Shown piece by piece: positions 25,380 through 38,152 of a stretch of 64,000 nt of DNA. Origin of the DNA: Mesocentrotus franciscanus (lineage: Eukaryota > Echinodermata > Echinoidea > Camarodonta > Strongylocentrotidae); contig CP137675.1 of NCBI GenBank assembly GCA_037976565.1, forward strand, positions 7,883,447 to 7,947,446, given 5' to 3'. The position numbers and the translations under genes are program-made. Numbering within the stretch: the stretch's first letter is position 1; each line of letters opens with the position of its first letter. Below the pieces are notes generated by a model. It made no database searches and was not told the DNA's origin. It saw only the letters and a list, made by a program, of their open reading frames with translations.

Positions 25380-28260
25380 TAATCTGCACCCCCCCCCCTC
25401 TCTCTCTCCCCTCCCCTCATTTTTATATTTGGCATTATATATGTTTCGGTCTACCAGGTCTTCTAAAAAATAAAATCATACCGGTGTCATTTACCTGATC
25501 AAACCGGTTCATATGTTTATATCCAATTAAACTAAAATTACAAAAGGGAGATAGGGACATAAGAAATGAAGAAAACTATGTAAATTTATGTTTCCTGGGA
25601 ATGTGACATTATTATCAAAGCTTACATCTAAAAGTATTCACAAAGGCCCTAATTCAACCAGTCAACCTTTCATCCTTGAGCTACAAAAACACAAAACACA
25701 TCAACTTTACATGGGGTACATGACTTTGTATGAATAATGTAGTCGTTAACTGTATATAAAGTCCAAAGTCCTAAGTCCAACATGGAACGTTTTTTGACCT
25801 TGGATCGGTTTAAGCAAACTTTAAATATACATGAGCCATTTTACATTTTTAACTGTCTTCTTTTATAAATTAAGTCTTAATTGCTACCGAAAAAAGGAGT
25901 GGAACATTCTCAAAATTATTAGGCCTATCATTTTTTATTTTTTGTTTGTTTGTTTCAAGAAGGTGTTCACAGGATAAATCTGTGATATCCAAGATATCTT
26001 TGTCTTTAACTTCTGTTTGTGGCACATGACATGACATACAGAGTGTTGGACAAAATGAAAACAAATCTTAATTACATGACATATTTGTGGCTTTCTGGAA
26101 CGGGACAATCACATAAACTTAATTTGGGACTTACTAAATTTTCATGCCCCTAAATTTTCTTCAAATGTCATCTTCGTCAGAATATCGGGCAATAATCAGT
26201 GGCGCTACCATGGTTGAAAAGTATAGGAGTGAAAGAGCAAGCTAAGGGCGATGAAAATGTACAGGCCGGGGCATAATAAAATACTACACCACTGTAAACT
26301 ATTGTTGTAGAGGAGCTAAAATAACTGGATGCTATAACTTTGATTTGGGGGAACGAATGCCCCATAAAAGCATATCTCGATCCCTCCACTGGGTCAGTCC
26401 TTGTGGAAAAATGTTTTTCCTTGTATTTGCTGGAAGATTGATATTTTGTAAATGTCATAGCTATAATGATTTCCTTTTCTTTCTCTTTCCACATAGATAT
26501 CCGTTGAATCAATGCATGCCTGCATGAAAATACTACTGCAATACTTACGTGGAGAAACTGTGTCAATCGTATTATAGCACTCATCGCTTCTTTGATTGTT
26601 TCGAAGATATTTCAGTATTAGCGAAAATGATTTTAATATATAGAAAACTTTATCAAATGAAACACTTAACTCTCACCAAGAATCAGCCTATGAAACAAAT
26701 AAAACATTCTTAAAGGTAAACAGAAAAGTATTAACTTATCTAAGTACCTATTTTGAGAATATTCAGAACCGGACTGTTGTTAAGTGATGCAGGAGCATTC
26801 AGCATATTTCAAATGAACTGTGTTTGAGTGTGTGTTTATGTTTTAGCTCCATAACATGTTGTGCTGTCTAGTCGCCAATCTGTCAATTTTATCTTCACTC
26901 CGCGACGGAGTTCCACGGATAAACTACAGTCAATAGCAATCAAATTTTCAAGCAAAATGAATTACTTTTCTGACTGTTGTGAGTAATCGTCGGACCGGCC
27001 AGCAATCAGTTATTGTTTAGAATTCATTTTTGCACAAATACCTCGCGATAATTCTTTCGTAAAACTTGGTATAAGCTCCGCTTCTCCCTCTCATACATCA
27101 TTCATGTCCATGTCTAGCAGCATAAAGCCAAACATAAGATCGATCGGGAGAATGGTTGAATTATAGCATGGGAAAGATAGTATGCTGTATCGCTATGGAT
27201 TTGTAGAATTACACATTCACAGAACAATATTGTTTTGCTGATGGAGCGGGAAGAATGTGTGGATTTTTTATTTTCAATACATGGCCAAATCCTCCAGCGG
27301 TGTACATGAACAACGAAACTGAGAAGGGTCTTTTTGTCTTCAATGTTGATATCTACGTCGCTTAAATGATATATGTAAACGTTTTTTTTTCATTAAGAAA
27401 ATGGCCAAAAGGCATTTGTGTAGATTGTTGACCTCTCCCCTTCGCAGCCCCAACAATCACTGAATAAAAAAACAAAGGTTACGAAATATGTCATAAAATA
27501 TGCGTTCTGCGGTATATTGAATGGGTATAATCTATTCAACAAGCAAACAAACATTAAAAATAGCTACTCAAAGAACGTCACATATTGGTTCCGTGTGATG
27601 GTGGCGAAATATTAAAGGCTGTCTTATCAAAGATAAAAAAGCTGATGTAAAAATGTATTTGCATTGTAAAAGTCACTGAAATTCAGGAGAATGTGAGAAA
27701 AATACAAAAAGAGAACAAAGGAAATTGCTGAATGTAAATGGAAGAAAAAAATGAGTTTCTGGTGTTAAAAATGGTAATGATTTTGTGTCGAGATGATTCT
27801 TGTAAAATAACTTGTGAGATGAATAAGAATAAATTTACAAGCGCAGTAATAATAAAACATGATTGTTATCCCGCAGTGAATATCAAAGAGGATGGCAAAT
27901 AACTGCCGTATTTCAGTAATGAAATTGCATTCGTTTCTTATCCTACATCGACAAATCACTGGGATACGGACACACATCTTTACGGATGGAAATAACATTT
28001 CTTTCTCTGCTGTCTGATGTCAAAACAAATAACATCAAAACGCACCATTACAGCTGGCAAGAATGTCCGAGAATTATCGAAGGTCTGGAAGAAAAATGAT
28101 ATTGCCGTGAATATGAACCCAGCTCCTCAATCTATCTTGCCTACCTGTGAAAAAACATTTGTCATGACGCACAAGACGAAATATTACAAAGCCCACAGAG
28201 TCTTACAAATGGTAGAAATGGGAGGAAAAAGTAACTTGGTGGGAGAATGGTAAAAAAGGG
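25380..28260. other. Intergenic DNA without a recognised gene
   Basis: A poly-C/(TC)n compound microsatellite lies at about 25388-25412. The rest is unique AT-rich sequence with small open frames that show no family signature. Confidence 0.5.
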
Positions 28261-30650
28261 AGAGAAGATACTAAAGTTAGCTCTTCTTGGGTATTAGGTC
28301 TGACAAACTGCCAATGAATCGAAAGGAAAATAACAAAATTTGGACTTTGACTAATGCCACGGGGTTGAAGCTGACTTCAACCTATGGCATTTGAAATTGA
28401 AGCGAAATCAAGCTCCTTTGTAGCATTATGGAAAAGCCGCCGACACTCATGCCCGGCCATTATTTATCCATTTAGCTCCGTCCTCGGATGCATTCTCAAT
28501 TGATCTCGACTTTGGATGACAGGCAAGAAAGACGAGGAGGGGGGAAAGATCAGCAGGGGGATTGTGATTGTAAAGAAGAACTGAAAACTAACCCGAATAA
28601 GCTAGAAAAAGAAAATAAAGAAAGAGAAGAAATGCAGTTCAAGGGCTTTCGATAATTATTTCCCCTTCATTTTTTAGCTGACTTAGAAACATGCTAAGTG
28701 ATTATGAACCAAATGTGGGGTGCAGGCAGGGTGAAAGAAAGAAAGGGAATAAACAAACAATGTAGTCTATAAATCAAAAATTTCCAGTAAACACAGAGCC
28801 GAATAATTCCAATGTATATTTCAATTCTGAATGAGAAAATGAATCTTTTTGCGCCATCGTTTTGACATGTATGTGTATTTGAATTTTTTCCCTCAATTCC
28901 TGTCGGATTTTACACGGGTTTGACGGATTCTTTTTTTTTATACCAATCTGCAATATTCGCGCTCCAAAAAAAAAAATCCTCGGACTTTCGTTCTTTTCTA
29001 TCTCCGATGGAAGAGGGAAGAATGCAAAATCAGAAGAGATTATACGGAAGGATTAGGGGGATTCAGGAGAAGGATAAGAAAGACAGATAATCAACGTTTC
29101 TAAAATAGATTAAAGATTTTATAAATCTCTTGCTCATATTCAGCACATTTTAGAGCCATACTGACCGAAAGTTACGAAGAAAGAAGAAGGAGGAAAAAAA
29201 AAAGAAAGAAGGAAAGAAGGAACGAAAGAAAGAGATAAAAGGAGAACATAAAGAAAGGATCGCGTTGCATCATCTTTCACCGCACTTTTCATGGGCTACT
29301 CCATTCGAAGAAAAACTGGGCCATTCATGTAAATCTAAATTGATCGTACTCTCTGTAATCATTGGTACGGGTCCAAGAAATAATGAGAAGTTTTTGTTAG
29401 TCAGAATATAAAAACTCAATATTAGAAAGTATGTGAATGATATCATTACGGTGACCTGACCTAAAACAACGTATATGGTTTGATGAAATGATTTTTACAA
29501 ATTTTAGGCGTTTAATAGCTAAATTACACGAATTCATCGCAAAAAGAACTTAAAGAACACTAACTTTTGATTATTTATTCGCAATCAGCCTTGCATCTGT
29601 GTTTTGTAAATCTTTTTTTTTGTTCATTAAAAGTCTATTAAACGATGTAGAAAGAAGGCGTTTCGTTATCCTATTTTCAAGCTTTCCCCTCAGTTGTCTT
29701 GTCCTTTCCTTTTACCCGGCTATCGTGAGTCAAGGTACCAACAAAAAGGTCGGACGTGTCAAAAAAGCAGAAATCTATTTAGAAAATATTAATGACTGCT
29801 GAAGATTGGATAATGGCCTGGAGATGTGTATCCTGCTCATTGAGACACTCACACTAATAATCTATGTATAAAGGGCCTTAATACGGGGCTAACCGGCCTA
29901 AGTAGGTATCATATTTAACCGAGTTAGAGCCAGTCTCCCTCACTTCGGTATCTAATCAGTAATTTGTTAGGTGCAAATGAAAGCTGCCATGTATAGTTAG
30001 TCGCCCTCCTACTAGCCTCTCACACCTCAGATGGGGCTTTCCCTCCCTCGTTGCTCCTTCATGTCCATTCCAAGACGTATGAAATTAGATAATAGTTTCT
30101 ACCTCACTGAGTGGAGAACGTCAGGGGAGAGCCAGAGTGGTGTTAACTCTAAATTGTAGTATGTGTGTTTAATGCCCTTATGGGTCCCAGTCATGCAAGA
30201 AGACATACCCATTGTCTTAGTTTTTTTTTATAAAATTAAATTATTATTATTTAAACTCTTGTGTTTAATTATTGGCTTAAAGGTAATAGATAGTTTGGGC
30301 AAGGTGACAGACCTCATCAATCATCAGTCATCTTAATTGTGCTTGAAAGGATGATAGGGCAACATACGTAGGGAATAGCTGTCCGGTCGGATATATCTGA
30401 CGTTCTTTGAGTTATACATTTCTCCTTTGGGAAAGCTCTCTCTCTCTTGTAGTTATTTTATAAAACAAAATGTGTATAAATTTATATGCAAACTATACGT
30501 TCGATAAATATCTTTATCTATGAGATGTTCATGTGAAAGCGAATCAACCATGATAAATTATTTTGAAGATATGATAATCGTTTTAGCCTTTATCCATTTA
30601 TGTACCAAGTCTAACCCATATCATAATTTATTCCTTTACTAAAAATTAAT
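28260..30650. other. Intergenic DNA with two GC-richer blocks and a purine tract
   Basis: Blocks at about 28340-28530 and 29810-30180 are richer in G and C and non-repetitive. A polypurine tract (GAAAGAAGG-like) runs from about 29170 to 29260. No coding feature recognised. Confidence 0.4.
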
Positions 30651-30965
30651 GTGTGCGTATGCGTGCGTGCGCGCGTGCGTGTGTGTGTGTGTGTCTACTT
30701 TCATAATCTGTGATCTGTAATCTGCATACAGAAGTAACAGAAAAGAGGAGAAGAGGGATCAAGAGAGAGAGAGAGAGAGAGAGAGACACGCAAAGCGACA
30801 GAGAGAGAGAGAGAAGGGGGGCGGTGAGAGAGCGAAAGAGATGCTATATAGGGATAGATAACGATAACGGGAGAGTGACATACAGACATACAGAAACACA
30901 CAGAGACAGAAAATGAGGGATATAGATAGATTTTAAAAAAGAGATAAGAGAGAGAGAGTGTGTGT

Positions 30966-31035
<70 letters not shown>
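30650..31035. repeat. (GT)n and (GA)n microsatellite cluster
   Basis: (GT)n at about 30675-30694, (GA)n at about 30762-30815, (GT)n at about 30958-30980 and (GA)n to 31032. Open frames here are Arg/Glu or Ser/Leu repeat artefacts. Confidence 0.95.
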
Positions 31036-32639
31036 GCAGTAGAGATGGGGTCCAGCTCGTCCCCAGTAAATAAAAAGATCAAAATCAAAGTGACACGAGT
31101 TGTCTAGTGATGTGAAACAATGCGGAGATAATTAAACTCTGCAGAAAATGCGCGCAGTGAATCTTAATTAACATTTAATGAAATCGAGGTTGAGATTAGA
31201 TCGATTTAGTATGACGTAGAGAGATGTTTCAGGCCACAATATAATACTCTCCATTCTATCGTCGTTCCATGTCTCTTACCAGTCACTTCTTAAAGGCCCT
31301 TTTGAATTCTGGTGTTGGTCACTAACAACTAAATAATGGACTCCAATCAAATGTATGCTGGATATTTTTTTTAAAAATACAAATAATATTAATGATATCT
31401 TCCAAACAATTGTGATCAAGATGATTGGAAATTTTTGCCACTTTTAGTTAAAGGTAGACACAGATTTAGCGACTGAGTCACAAATTCATCGATTAGATTA
31501 TGTAGTCCAGTATGTGCATAATCCCTTGTCGATTTTGGCTGCAGATAATCAGCAAATCTTTGTAATTTTGTTTACAGAGGTTATTTTGTTGAACTAGAAT
31601 TAAAAAATCATTGAATATTTCAAGTGCATGGTAAACAGCAAACTTGCTTTATTTAAGTTGGATGTGACTTTGGATGTGTGTAGTGTGACGCCATATACAC
31701 GCTATGATCAACCCTCACCACCGATAAGAACTTTAGAATGACGGGTATACATCTGTTTTCCAAAAATATGGCATCCTGGTGCCATTATTAATCAATAATT
31801 TTTTTTAATGAGCATTATCTCTAATGATCATATTTAAGAGATATGGGGGGATGAATATAAGGTAACTGATGGTGTCTCTTAGGCCACAAAGTCCTTTGAA
31901 TGAATTCTGAATAATAAATTTGTGTAACATATAACAACAGATTTGCCTTAAATAAGGTTGAAATCTTCATCACGTTTCTTCATACTTTTTTTCTCATAGA
32001 AGTCCCTACACAAAAACTAACCGACGTCATTCAAACCGTCTGTCATGTCATTCTTGCAGTTTTATCATATGGCTGCTCTAGCGATAGCCGCTAACTTTCG
32101 CCGCATGAACTTTCGCTTGTGATACTTTCTAGGTGAGTTGTGCATCGAGCGAGAGCAGAACGCAGTGTAACTGAAACATAGCTTAAAAGAAGTAGAAAAC
32201 TTTTAACAAAATGGAACAAAATTATTGTCTACATCGGGATAAGTACAAGAACGTGTATGTACTAACTTAAGTCTCAATAGATGCAGCCAGGCGCGCCGAA
32301 ACTATTTCATTTTTTTTTTTTTTTTTTTTTGGGGCCATCTAGGGGACCCACGTCGAATGCATTTTCAACAAATTTAGCTCTGAAAAGTAGCTACGCTTAT
32401 TTCCTTCTTATAACCCCCCCCCCCGAAAAAACACATACACAATTTCTCCTTTGATACATAATTTTTCCAAATAATAATGTTTTGAATATTTCAAATAAAA
32501 TTGTTACTTTTTGTAGTATTTGAATTTAGCTTTATTTAGTCCTTTAGCACATTTTAAGAAGCAACTTTAAGCATATTTATATCATTATTATCATGACACA
32601 CATACCCAATATAATAGAGCTTCTATAATACTAAGGATC

Positions 32640-34100
32640 ATATAACTCGGAAGTAAGTTTCTTATTACGCGAGGGACCGTAGCGACCGGGCGCAAACAAA
32701 TCGTGAAATTGAAAAGTGTAATAAGTATTGTATGAAACACAACGGGAACATCACAGTCTACTTCGAATAATTGATTTACAAACATGTACTACAAGTAAGA
32801 CTGTGTAAGGGAAGGCAAATTTTTTTTTCCCCCAACCCGTTTATTAGAATGAGGAATCTTCTCGCCCTCCCCGGCTTCGGGCGCCCACGGTGGACAGGTA
32901 TTGTACAATGATAAGAAACGTTTCGTATAGTAGAATGCGAGGGAGTGTAGCGACCGAGCGGATATTTAATGTTTTGGAAAGTTTAAAATTAAAAGCTTAT
33001 ACATATTGCGAAATCATTAAATAAATTTCTAATCTCGTTGTCTTGCGAGTTAGGCGGGGGTTAAACGAATTTGCCTCCCCCTTGTACAGGGATTCTCTAC
33101 CCGCACACTCCGGGGTCCTTGGCGTAGAGCGTTTTTACAGGAAAGTTTTAAGAAACACTGCTTCTCTAAGTTAGTGACGGAGTGAGAAAAATAATAGATT
33201 TTGGATTGTTAAAACTCCGTATCTTAAAGCACCAGAAATCTTTGATTGATGTCATTTAATTATCTTTCTTCTTTTCATACGAGGGGACGGGGCAAAGCTC
33301 CCTTTTTACGTCGAGTATAACACCTTCATCCAACCCCTCCCCTCCCACGCTTTCGAGGGCCTTGTGGTAGAGGGTTGTGGAAAGTACAAGATGCAGTTTT
33401 GAATTAAGTTTGTTTTTTTTGTAGCCAGAGAAGGCTAACTATGCGTTAAAAAAATTTCTCGTATAATACTCTTGTATCTTTACAGAATTTTTCTTTTCTC
33501 TTATGAAGGGCCCCATTGAGGGGGTCAAAATAAATAACTGCAAATACGAAAAATCAGATATTTGCGAGTTGCGCTTTTGCATTTTTTCAGAAATAATTAT
33601 GAATAGCTAATCGATATATATTGTAATACTGAGTCTTGTAAAGGGAAACAAACATTACATTTAACGGGTAGGGGGCAGAAACGATTGCCCCTTCCCCTCC
33701 ACCACCCCCTCCCCCACCGATGGAGGGAACTTCTGGCCTTGCGACAGGATTTCTGCAGTATAAACATAGGCATACACTGCTTTCTGTAGTATGTAACCGA
33801 GCGTAGCGACAAATAAGAGAAAAAAATCTGGTTTTGGAATGGTCAAACTTTGCATTTTAAAGCACTTTTTGTTACTGCAAAATATATATTGTCGGGGGGG
33901 GGGGAAGATAATTTCGACCCCACCTTTGGATATATAGAAGTATCTGCCCCTTGGTGCCTATTGTATTCATATTTTTTACAATTATAAGAAACACTGCGCC
34001 TGTTGATATTGGCGCGAATAAATTTTAATTTTAGAATGCTGAAAGTTTGCATTTTTAAGCACTTGAAAGCTTATTATACATCGTTGTAATGCAAAATAAT
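32640..34100. repeat. Diverged long tandem repeat with TAGCGACCGAGCG motif
   Basis: Related blocks recur roughly every 220-250 bases. The landmark TAGCGACCG or TAGCGAC occurs near 32683, 32950 and 33803; AAGAAACACTGC near 33151 and 33987; a TTAAAGCAC-like word near 33225, 33856 and 34050; and a C- or G-run in most units. Order of landmarks is broadly kept but divergence is high. It looks like an old satellite-like array. Small open frames inside it are not supported. Confidence 0.5.
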
Positions 34101-34814
34101 TACATGCAATTATTTGTTCTGCCCCCGCTTCCGCTTCCGGCGCTATGGATGCAGTTCTCTAGAAGTATTCAGACATCAATTCAACAAGCTTATATCGCAA
34201 AACAAGTATCATTCTTGGGATCATATTCACTGATTATTACTGACAGTCTGTAGCCACTATCTCAGGAAATTAAACAAACACATACACTTTCACACAAGCA
34301 TGAGGACATCGATTGTCCTTACCATACATGATAACTGAGGATCACGCTTACATTCATCATGAATTGAAACTTGACACACACAAAAATACTTTATGATTTA
34401 CATGTAGATTTTTGGAGCTAAATCGTACCCAAACAGCTCAAATGATGTTTGGAAAACAACGACAACATTTAATCAAGTTATCAAGTCCTGAGTAGGCCTA
34501 TATTTCTTTTGGGTGATGTATTTGTATTCTCAATTTTACCCACATGATTGAACAATGACGTCTTGTGAGATTTCGACTGATGTCTGACCGTGAATGGACC
34601 CAATTCTATTAAGTACGGACAATCTTGATTTATTTCAGGTTTAATAGAAAATCACTATCCAATAAATTCAGAAAAAAGTGAATGGCATTGGTCAAAGAGA
34701 CTGAGGGATATAGAGGAAATAGGGAACAGGAGAAGTAGGAGAGAGATGGAGAGAGGGAGTTAGGGAATGAAGGGGAGAATTTTGAGAGATGGGATGAACG
34801 CGCCTATTATTTTC

Positions 34815-36170
34815 AAGACGACTAATTGGTTTTTGTATAACTCTTGGCTTTCTCAGAGATACGAGGACAAAGCAATCCCTTAAAAATCTCTCTCTTCTTC
34901 TACTGGCCCACTTTTGAGGCTCAAGATGTCTTCTTATTTAGCCGTATCATTGGCCGTGTATTGGCGCTTAATGAGATATAGCCACAGGGCAAAGAGGGAC
35001 GACGCGGAGATGAAAGCTTCGCCGGGGGTTTGCCGACGACTCATCATGAGCTCACCGCTGGCTGGGTCGGGGCGAGCTTGTCATCAGGAAAAGTATACAA
35101 CTACTCCGTGAATAGATTTCAAAGTTAGGGCCCCCTCCTTCAGACTCTCTGTTCGTTGCATTTTATTACCATTCCCCCTCCTTACTCTTCTTTTATCTGT
35201 CTTTCTCTCTTTCTTTCTTCTTCATACGGTTCTTCTCTTTCTGTATTGTTTTCCTGAAGTTTGTTAGCAAATTGACAATTGTGGTGGATTGGCTGAAATA
35301 AAACACTGCTGATAGTGAGTGAAGTTTGATTTATTTTACATGAAATGAATCCGCTTCTTGATGATAAAAAAGAACAAAAATATAATTACATATTTTTTGT
35401 AATAAAGGCCTTTATAGTGAAGACATCAAATAACTTGAAATATGTATTACCATTTCCATTTTATGTCACGTTTCTGCGTCGATTACACATTTTTACTACA
35501 TAATGTATTCTTTATTGAATACAAAATAAACAATCTTAATAGTGTGGTATACTTTTAAATGTGAAATAATAATAGTATATGTGACGACTTTACAAAACCT
35601 TGTAAAAAGTTAACTTGACTTGGAAAGGATTTTTCGAACAACAGCATCAACAACAAAACAATATGAATAGCGATGTTTTACAATTCTTTAGAACCCCAAT
35701 ATTGCTTATAAATTCAATATTAAAGGCTTGTGTATTTTTCTCGTTATCTGAATAGCAATAATTACCATTTCAAACCTGATTGTCCACAATGTAATTCTTC
35801 ATAATCGTATCTAAGGTGACACATTTCTAGGCGCAAGTCAGTCTGATACTTTACAAAATATTCCTGTAGATCTATGGTTGTCAAAATGGCTCACCCATAC
35901 TAAACGGGGTCTTGTTGTACCAGGGAATGTTGTGAGAGCATAACCTCGATTCATTAATGCTCATTTTGTCTCATTCCAACATTAGATTAGATTATTTGTC
36001 CGTCCAATTGGCTTTAATTTCCCCCTTAAAGACGGTCGAGGTGTCTGCCCTTATGACTTAAATTAGACGACTAAGTGAGAGAAAGAACGCCCAATTGTCG
36101 CACACGCCGCCGAACACCTACCCGTGTTCCCAGCATGTTTGCTCGTTAGGTTTATGAAGATGAAGAAAGT
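34815..36170. other. Intergenic DNA with two GC-richer islands
   Basis: Islands at about 34900-35110 and 35920-36160 contrast with AT-rich flanks. The second contains several ATTA/TAAT homeodomain cores. They are possible enhancers; no gene was recognised. Confidence 0.3.
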
Positions 36171-36774
36171 AGTTGTATTCTCACGGGCCGCTTATAAACG
36201 TTGATCAAAATACATCATTATGTTAATCTGATTAACTCTGAATATAGACAGCCATTCATGTATGCATTTAACTTTGGCCTATATGGTGGACTTTAGAATT
36301 TTGCTAATATTTTCTATCTTTAATATGTCTACATTTTCTTGAACAAATAAAGTCAGTTTTATCATGATATTTAATTACTTATTTTTATGATAACATGCTA
36401 AGGTACTTTATTTCCATAGTCTTTTCTGGATGTGATTAAGCATAGTTATGTTGCAGTGTACTCTGGAAGTATATTGCGTTACTCTGTAATTTCGACGTAT
36501 ATTGATACGCCAAAGCTGTCTGTTTTGTTTAGGTTTTTTACTTTTCATAGTAGTATAAAGTTTTTTAAAAGTTGCGGATTTTCTCTTTGTCTTTCGTAAG
36601 TCATTATTATTTATATTTGTTAACTTTCTACATAGAGAGCAATACCTTACTTTCATGATCAATGTTATCATTACAAGAATCCTATTATTATCATATCCAT
36701 CAGTATGTATTGATCATTCTCTTCAAGGATTGAAAAGAGTGAGCATGCTGAGAGTGAACGTTTCAGAGAGATGA

Positions 36775-36851
36775 AGAAAGAGAGAGAGATACAAAGACAG
36801 AGACAGTGAAAGAGAGAGAGAGAGAGAAGAAGAGTGTGTGTGCGTGCGTGC

Positions 36852-36887
<36 letters not shown>

Positions 36888-36895
36888 AGGAGTGG
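36775..36895. repeat. (GA)n/(GT)n microsatellites
   Basis: GAGAGA tracts flank a TGTGTG tract at about 36835-36870. Both strands give meaningless low-complexity open frames. Confidence 0.95.
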
Positions 36896-37164
36896 TTATT
36901 GGGGTCAGGAAAACACAGTCCGTCATGTAATCATAATAATGTTATTACTTTCTATGTTTCCATTTTTCGTTACTGACTGTTATTATCACTCCCGATGTAA
37001 AATATCAAGTTGCATTTGTCATTAAAATCCGCATCAAACAAGATCATTTATATATGCAAAGCTGATTTAAAATAATGTATTCTTTAATGCCATCTCAAGG
37101 ACCGCTTCCCGTTGAAACATGGTCGTCCTTTATGAAGTGTTTATTGAATGCATCATTAGCAATA

Positions 37165-37280
37165 TTATTGGAAGCGAGAAAATCGCTTCCGCAAGACAGG
37201 CTCGTAGAGCTCTCTCACCTCGGTATTGACGCGGCCTACGTTCGGCCGACGGTTGTTACGCAACAAACACTCCAGGTTTT
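37165..37280. promoter_or_regulatory. GC-richer island with 8-bp-stem hairpin
   Basis: GGAAGCGA (37170-37177) and TCGCTTCC (37183-37190) form a short hairpin. The word CTCTCACCTCGGTATTGACG at 37212-37231 closely matches 25035. The 174-residue open frame across this area runs straight into a (CT)n tract (37345-37395) and has no family signature, so I do not call it a gene. Confidence 0.25.
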
Positions 37281-37348
37281 TGTGATTCTCTTTCTCTCCG
37301 TTCCACCCTCCATTCTTCTCCCCCTCCCCTTCTCCCCTTCTCCCCTTC

Positions 37349-37390
<42 letters not shown>

Positions 37391-38079
37391 CCCCTCCCTC
37401 TCAATCTATCCCTCCCAATCTACAAGATCTATCACAATTACTTCTGTCTTTCAAACTGATATTCACAATCATTTTTATGTCAATTTTTGTCATATTTCTT
37501 TCCAAAGATAACAGTTTCAAAGACATTGATATCATTGTTAAGATGAATGCAAGTACGATGATTTTACTACTTACAGTGATGTACGAGCTATATGAGTAAT
37601 GTGAGATAGAATTTCAATAGATTGCCTTGTATTTAAATTAATTTAATCTATTTTCTTTATCTCTGGTATAATTAAACAAAATTTTGATCTACGAAGATTC
37701 CTTGATCAATTCAATTTCAATTTCTATTGACATAATTATGATCAGAAGATTATCTTGATTATCATCTGTTATCACAATTATGATTATAATAATAGAGATT
37801 ACCCATGATGACAATGATTCTCACAACGCCATCCTTAGTAACCATAAAAAGCATATTAATGCTTATTAAAAATTATGCCCTTTATTATTAAATTCATTGT
37901 AATTTTTGTTACATGTATAAATCTGAAGTCATTTTATTTAATTGTTTATCAGTATAAAGTAAATCTGTATTGAGGACACCCAAAATTGTTGATATGTTTT
38001 TGTTTTAATGTTAACTCATAATGTCAGTACATTAGCATGCAAAGACTGAGATAAGTGAAAATGTCGTTTGATTAAGATA

Positions 38080-38152
38080 GTGATGATGATGATGGTGGTG
38101 GTTGTGGTGGTGGTGGTGGTGGTGGTGGTAGTGGTGTTGGTGGTGATGATGA
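38080..38152. repeat. (GAT)n/(GGT)n microsatellite
   Basis: GATGATGAT followed by GGT repeats and more GAT. From 38150 to 40500 I see only AT-rich unique sequence. Confidence 0.95.

Noticed and set aside
37075..37599. 174-residue plus-strand open frame
   Set aside because: Its middle is a (CT)n tract read as Ser-Leu; the parts on each side show no domain or splice sites of note.
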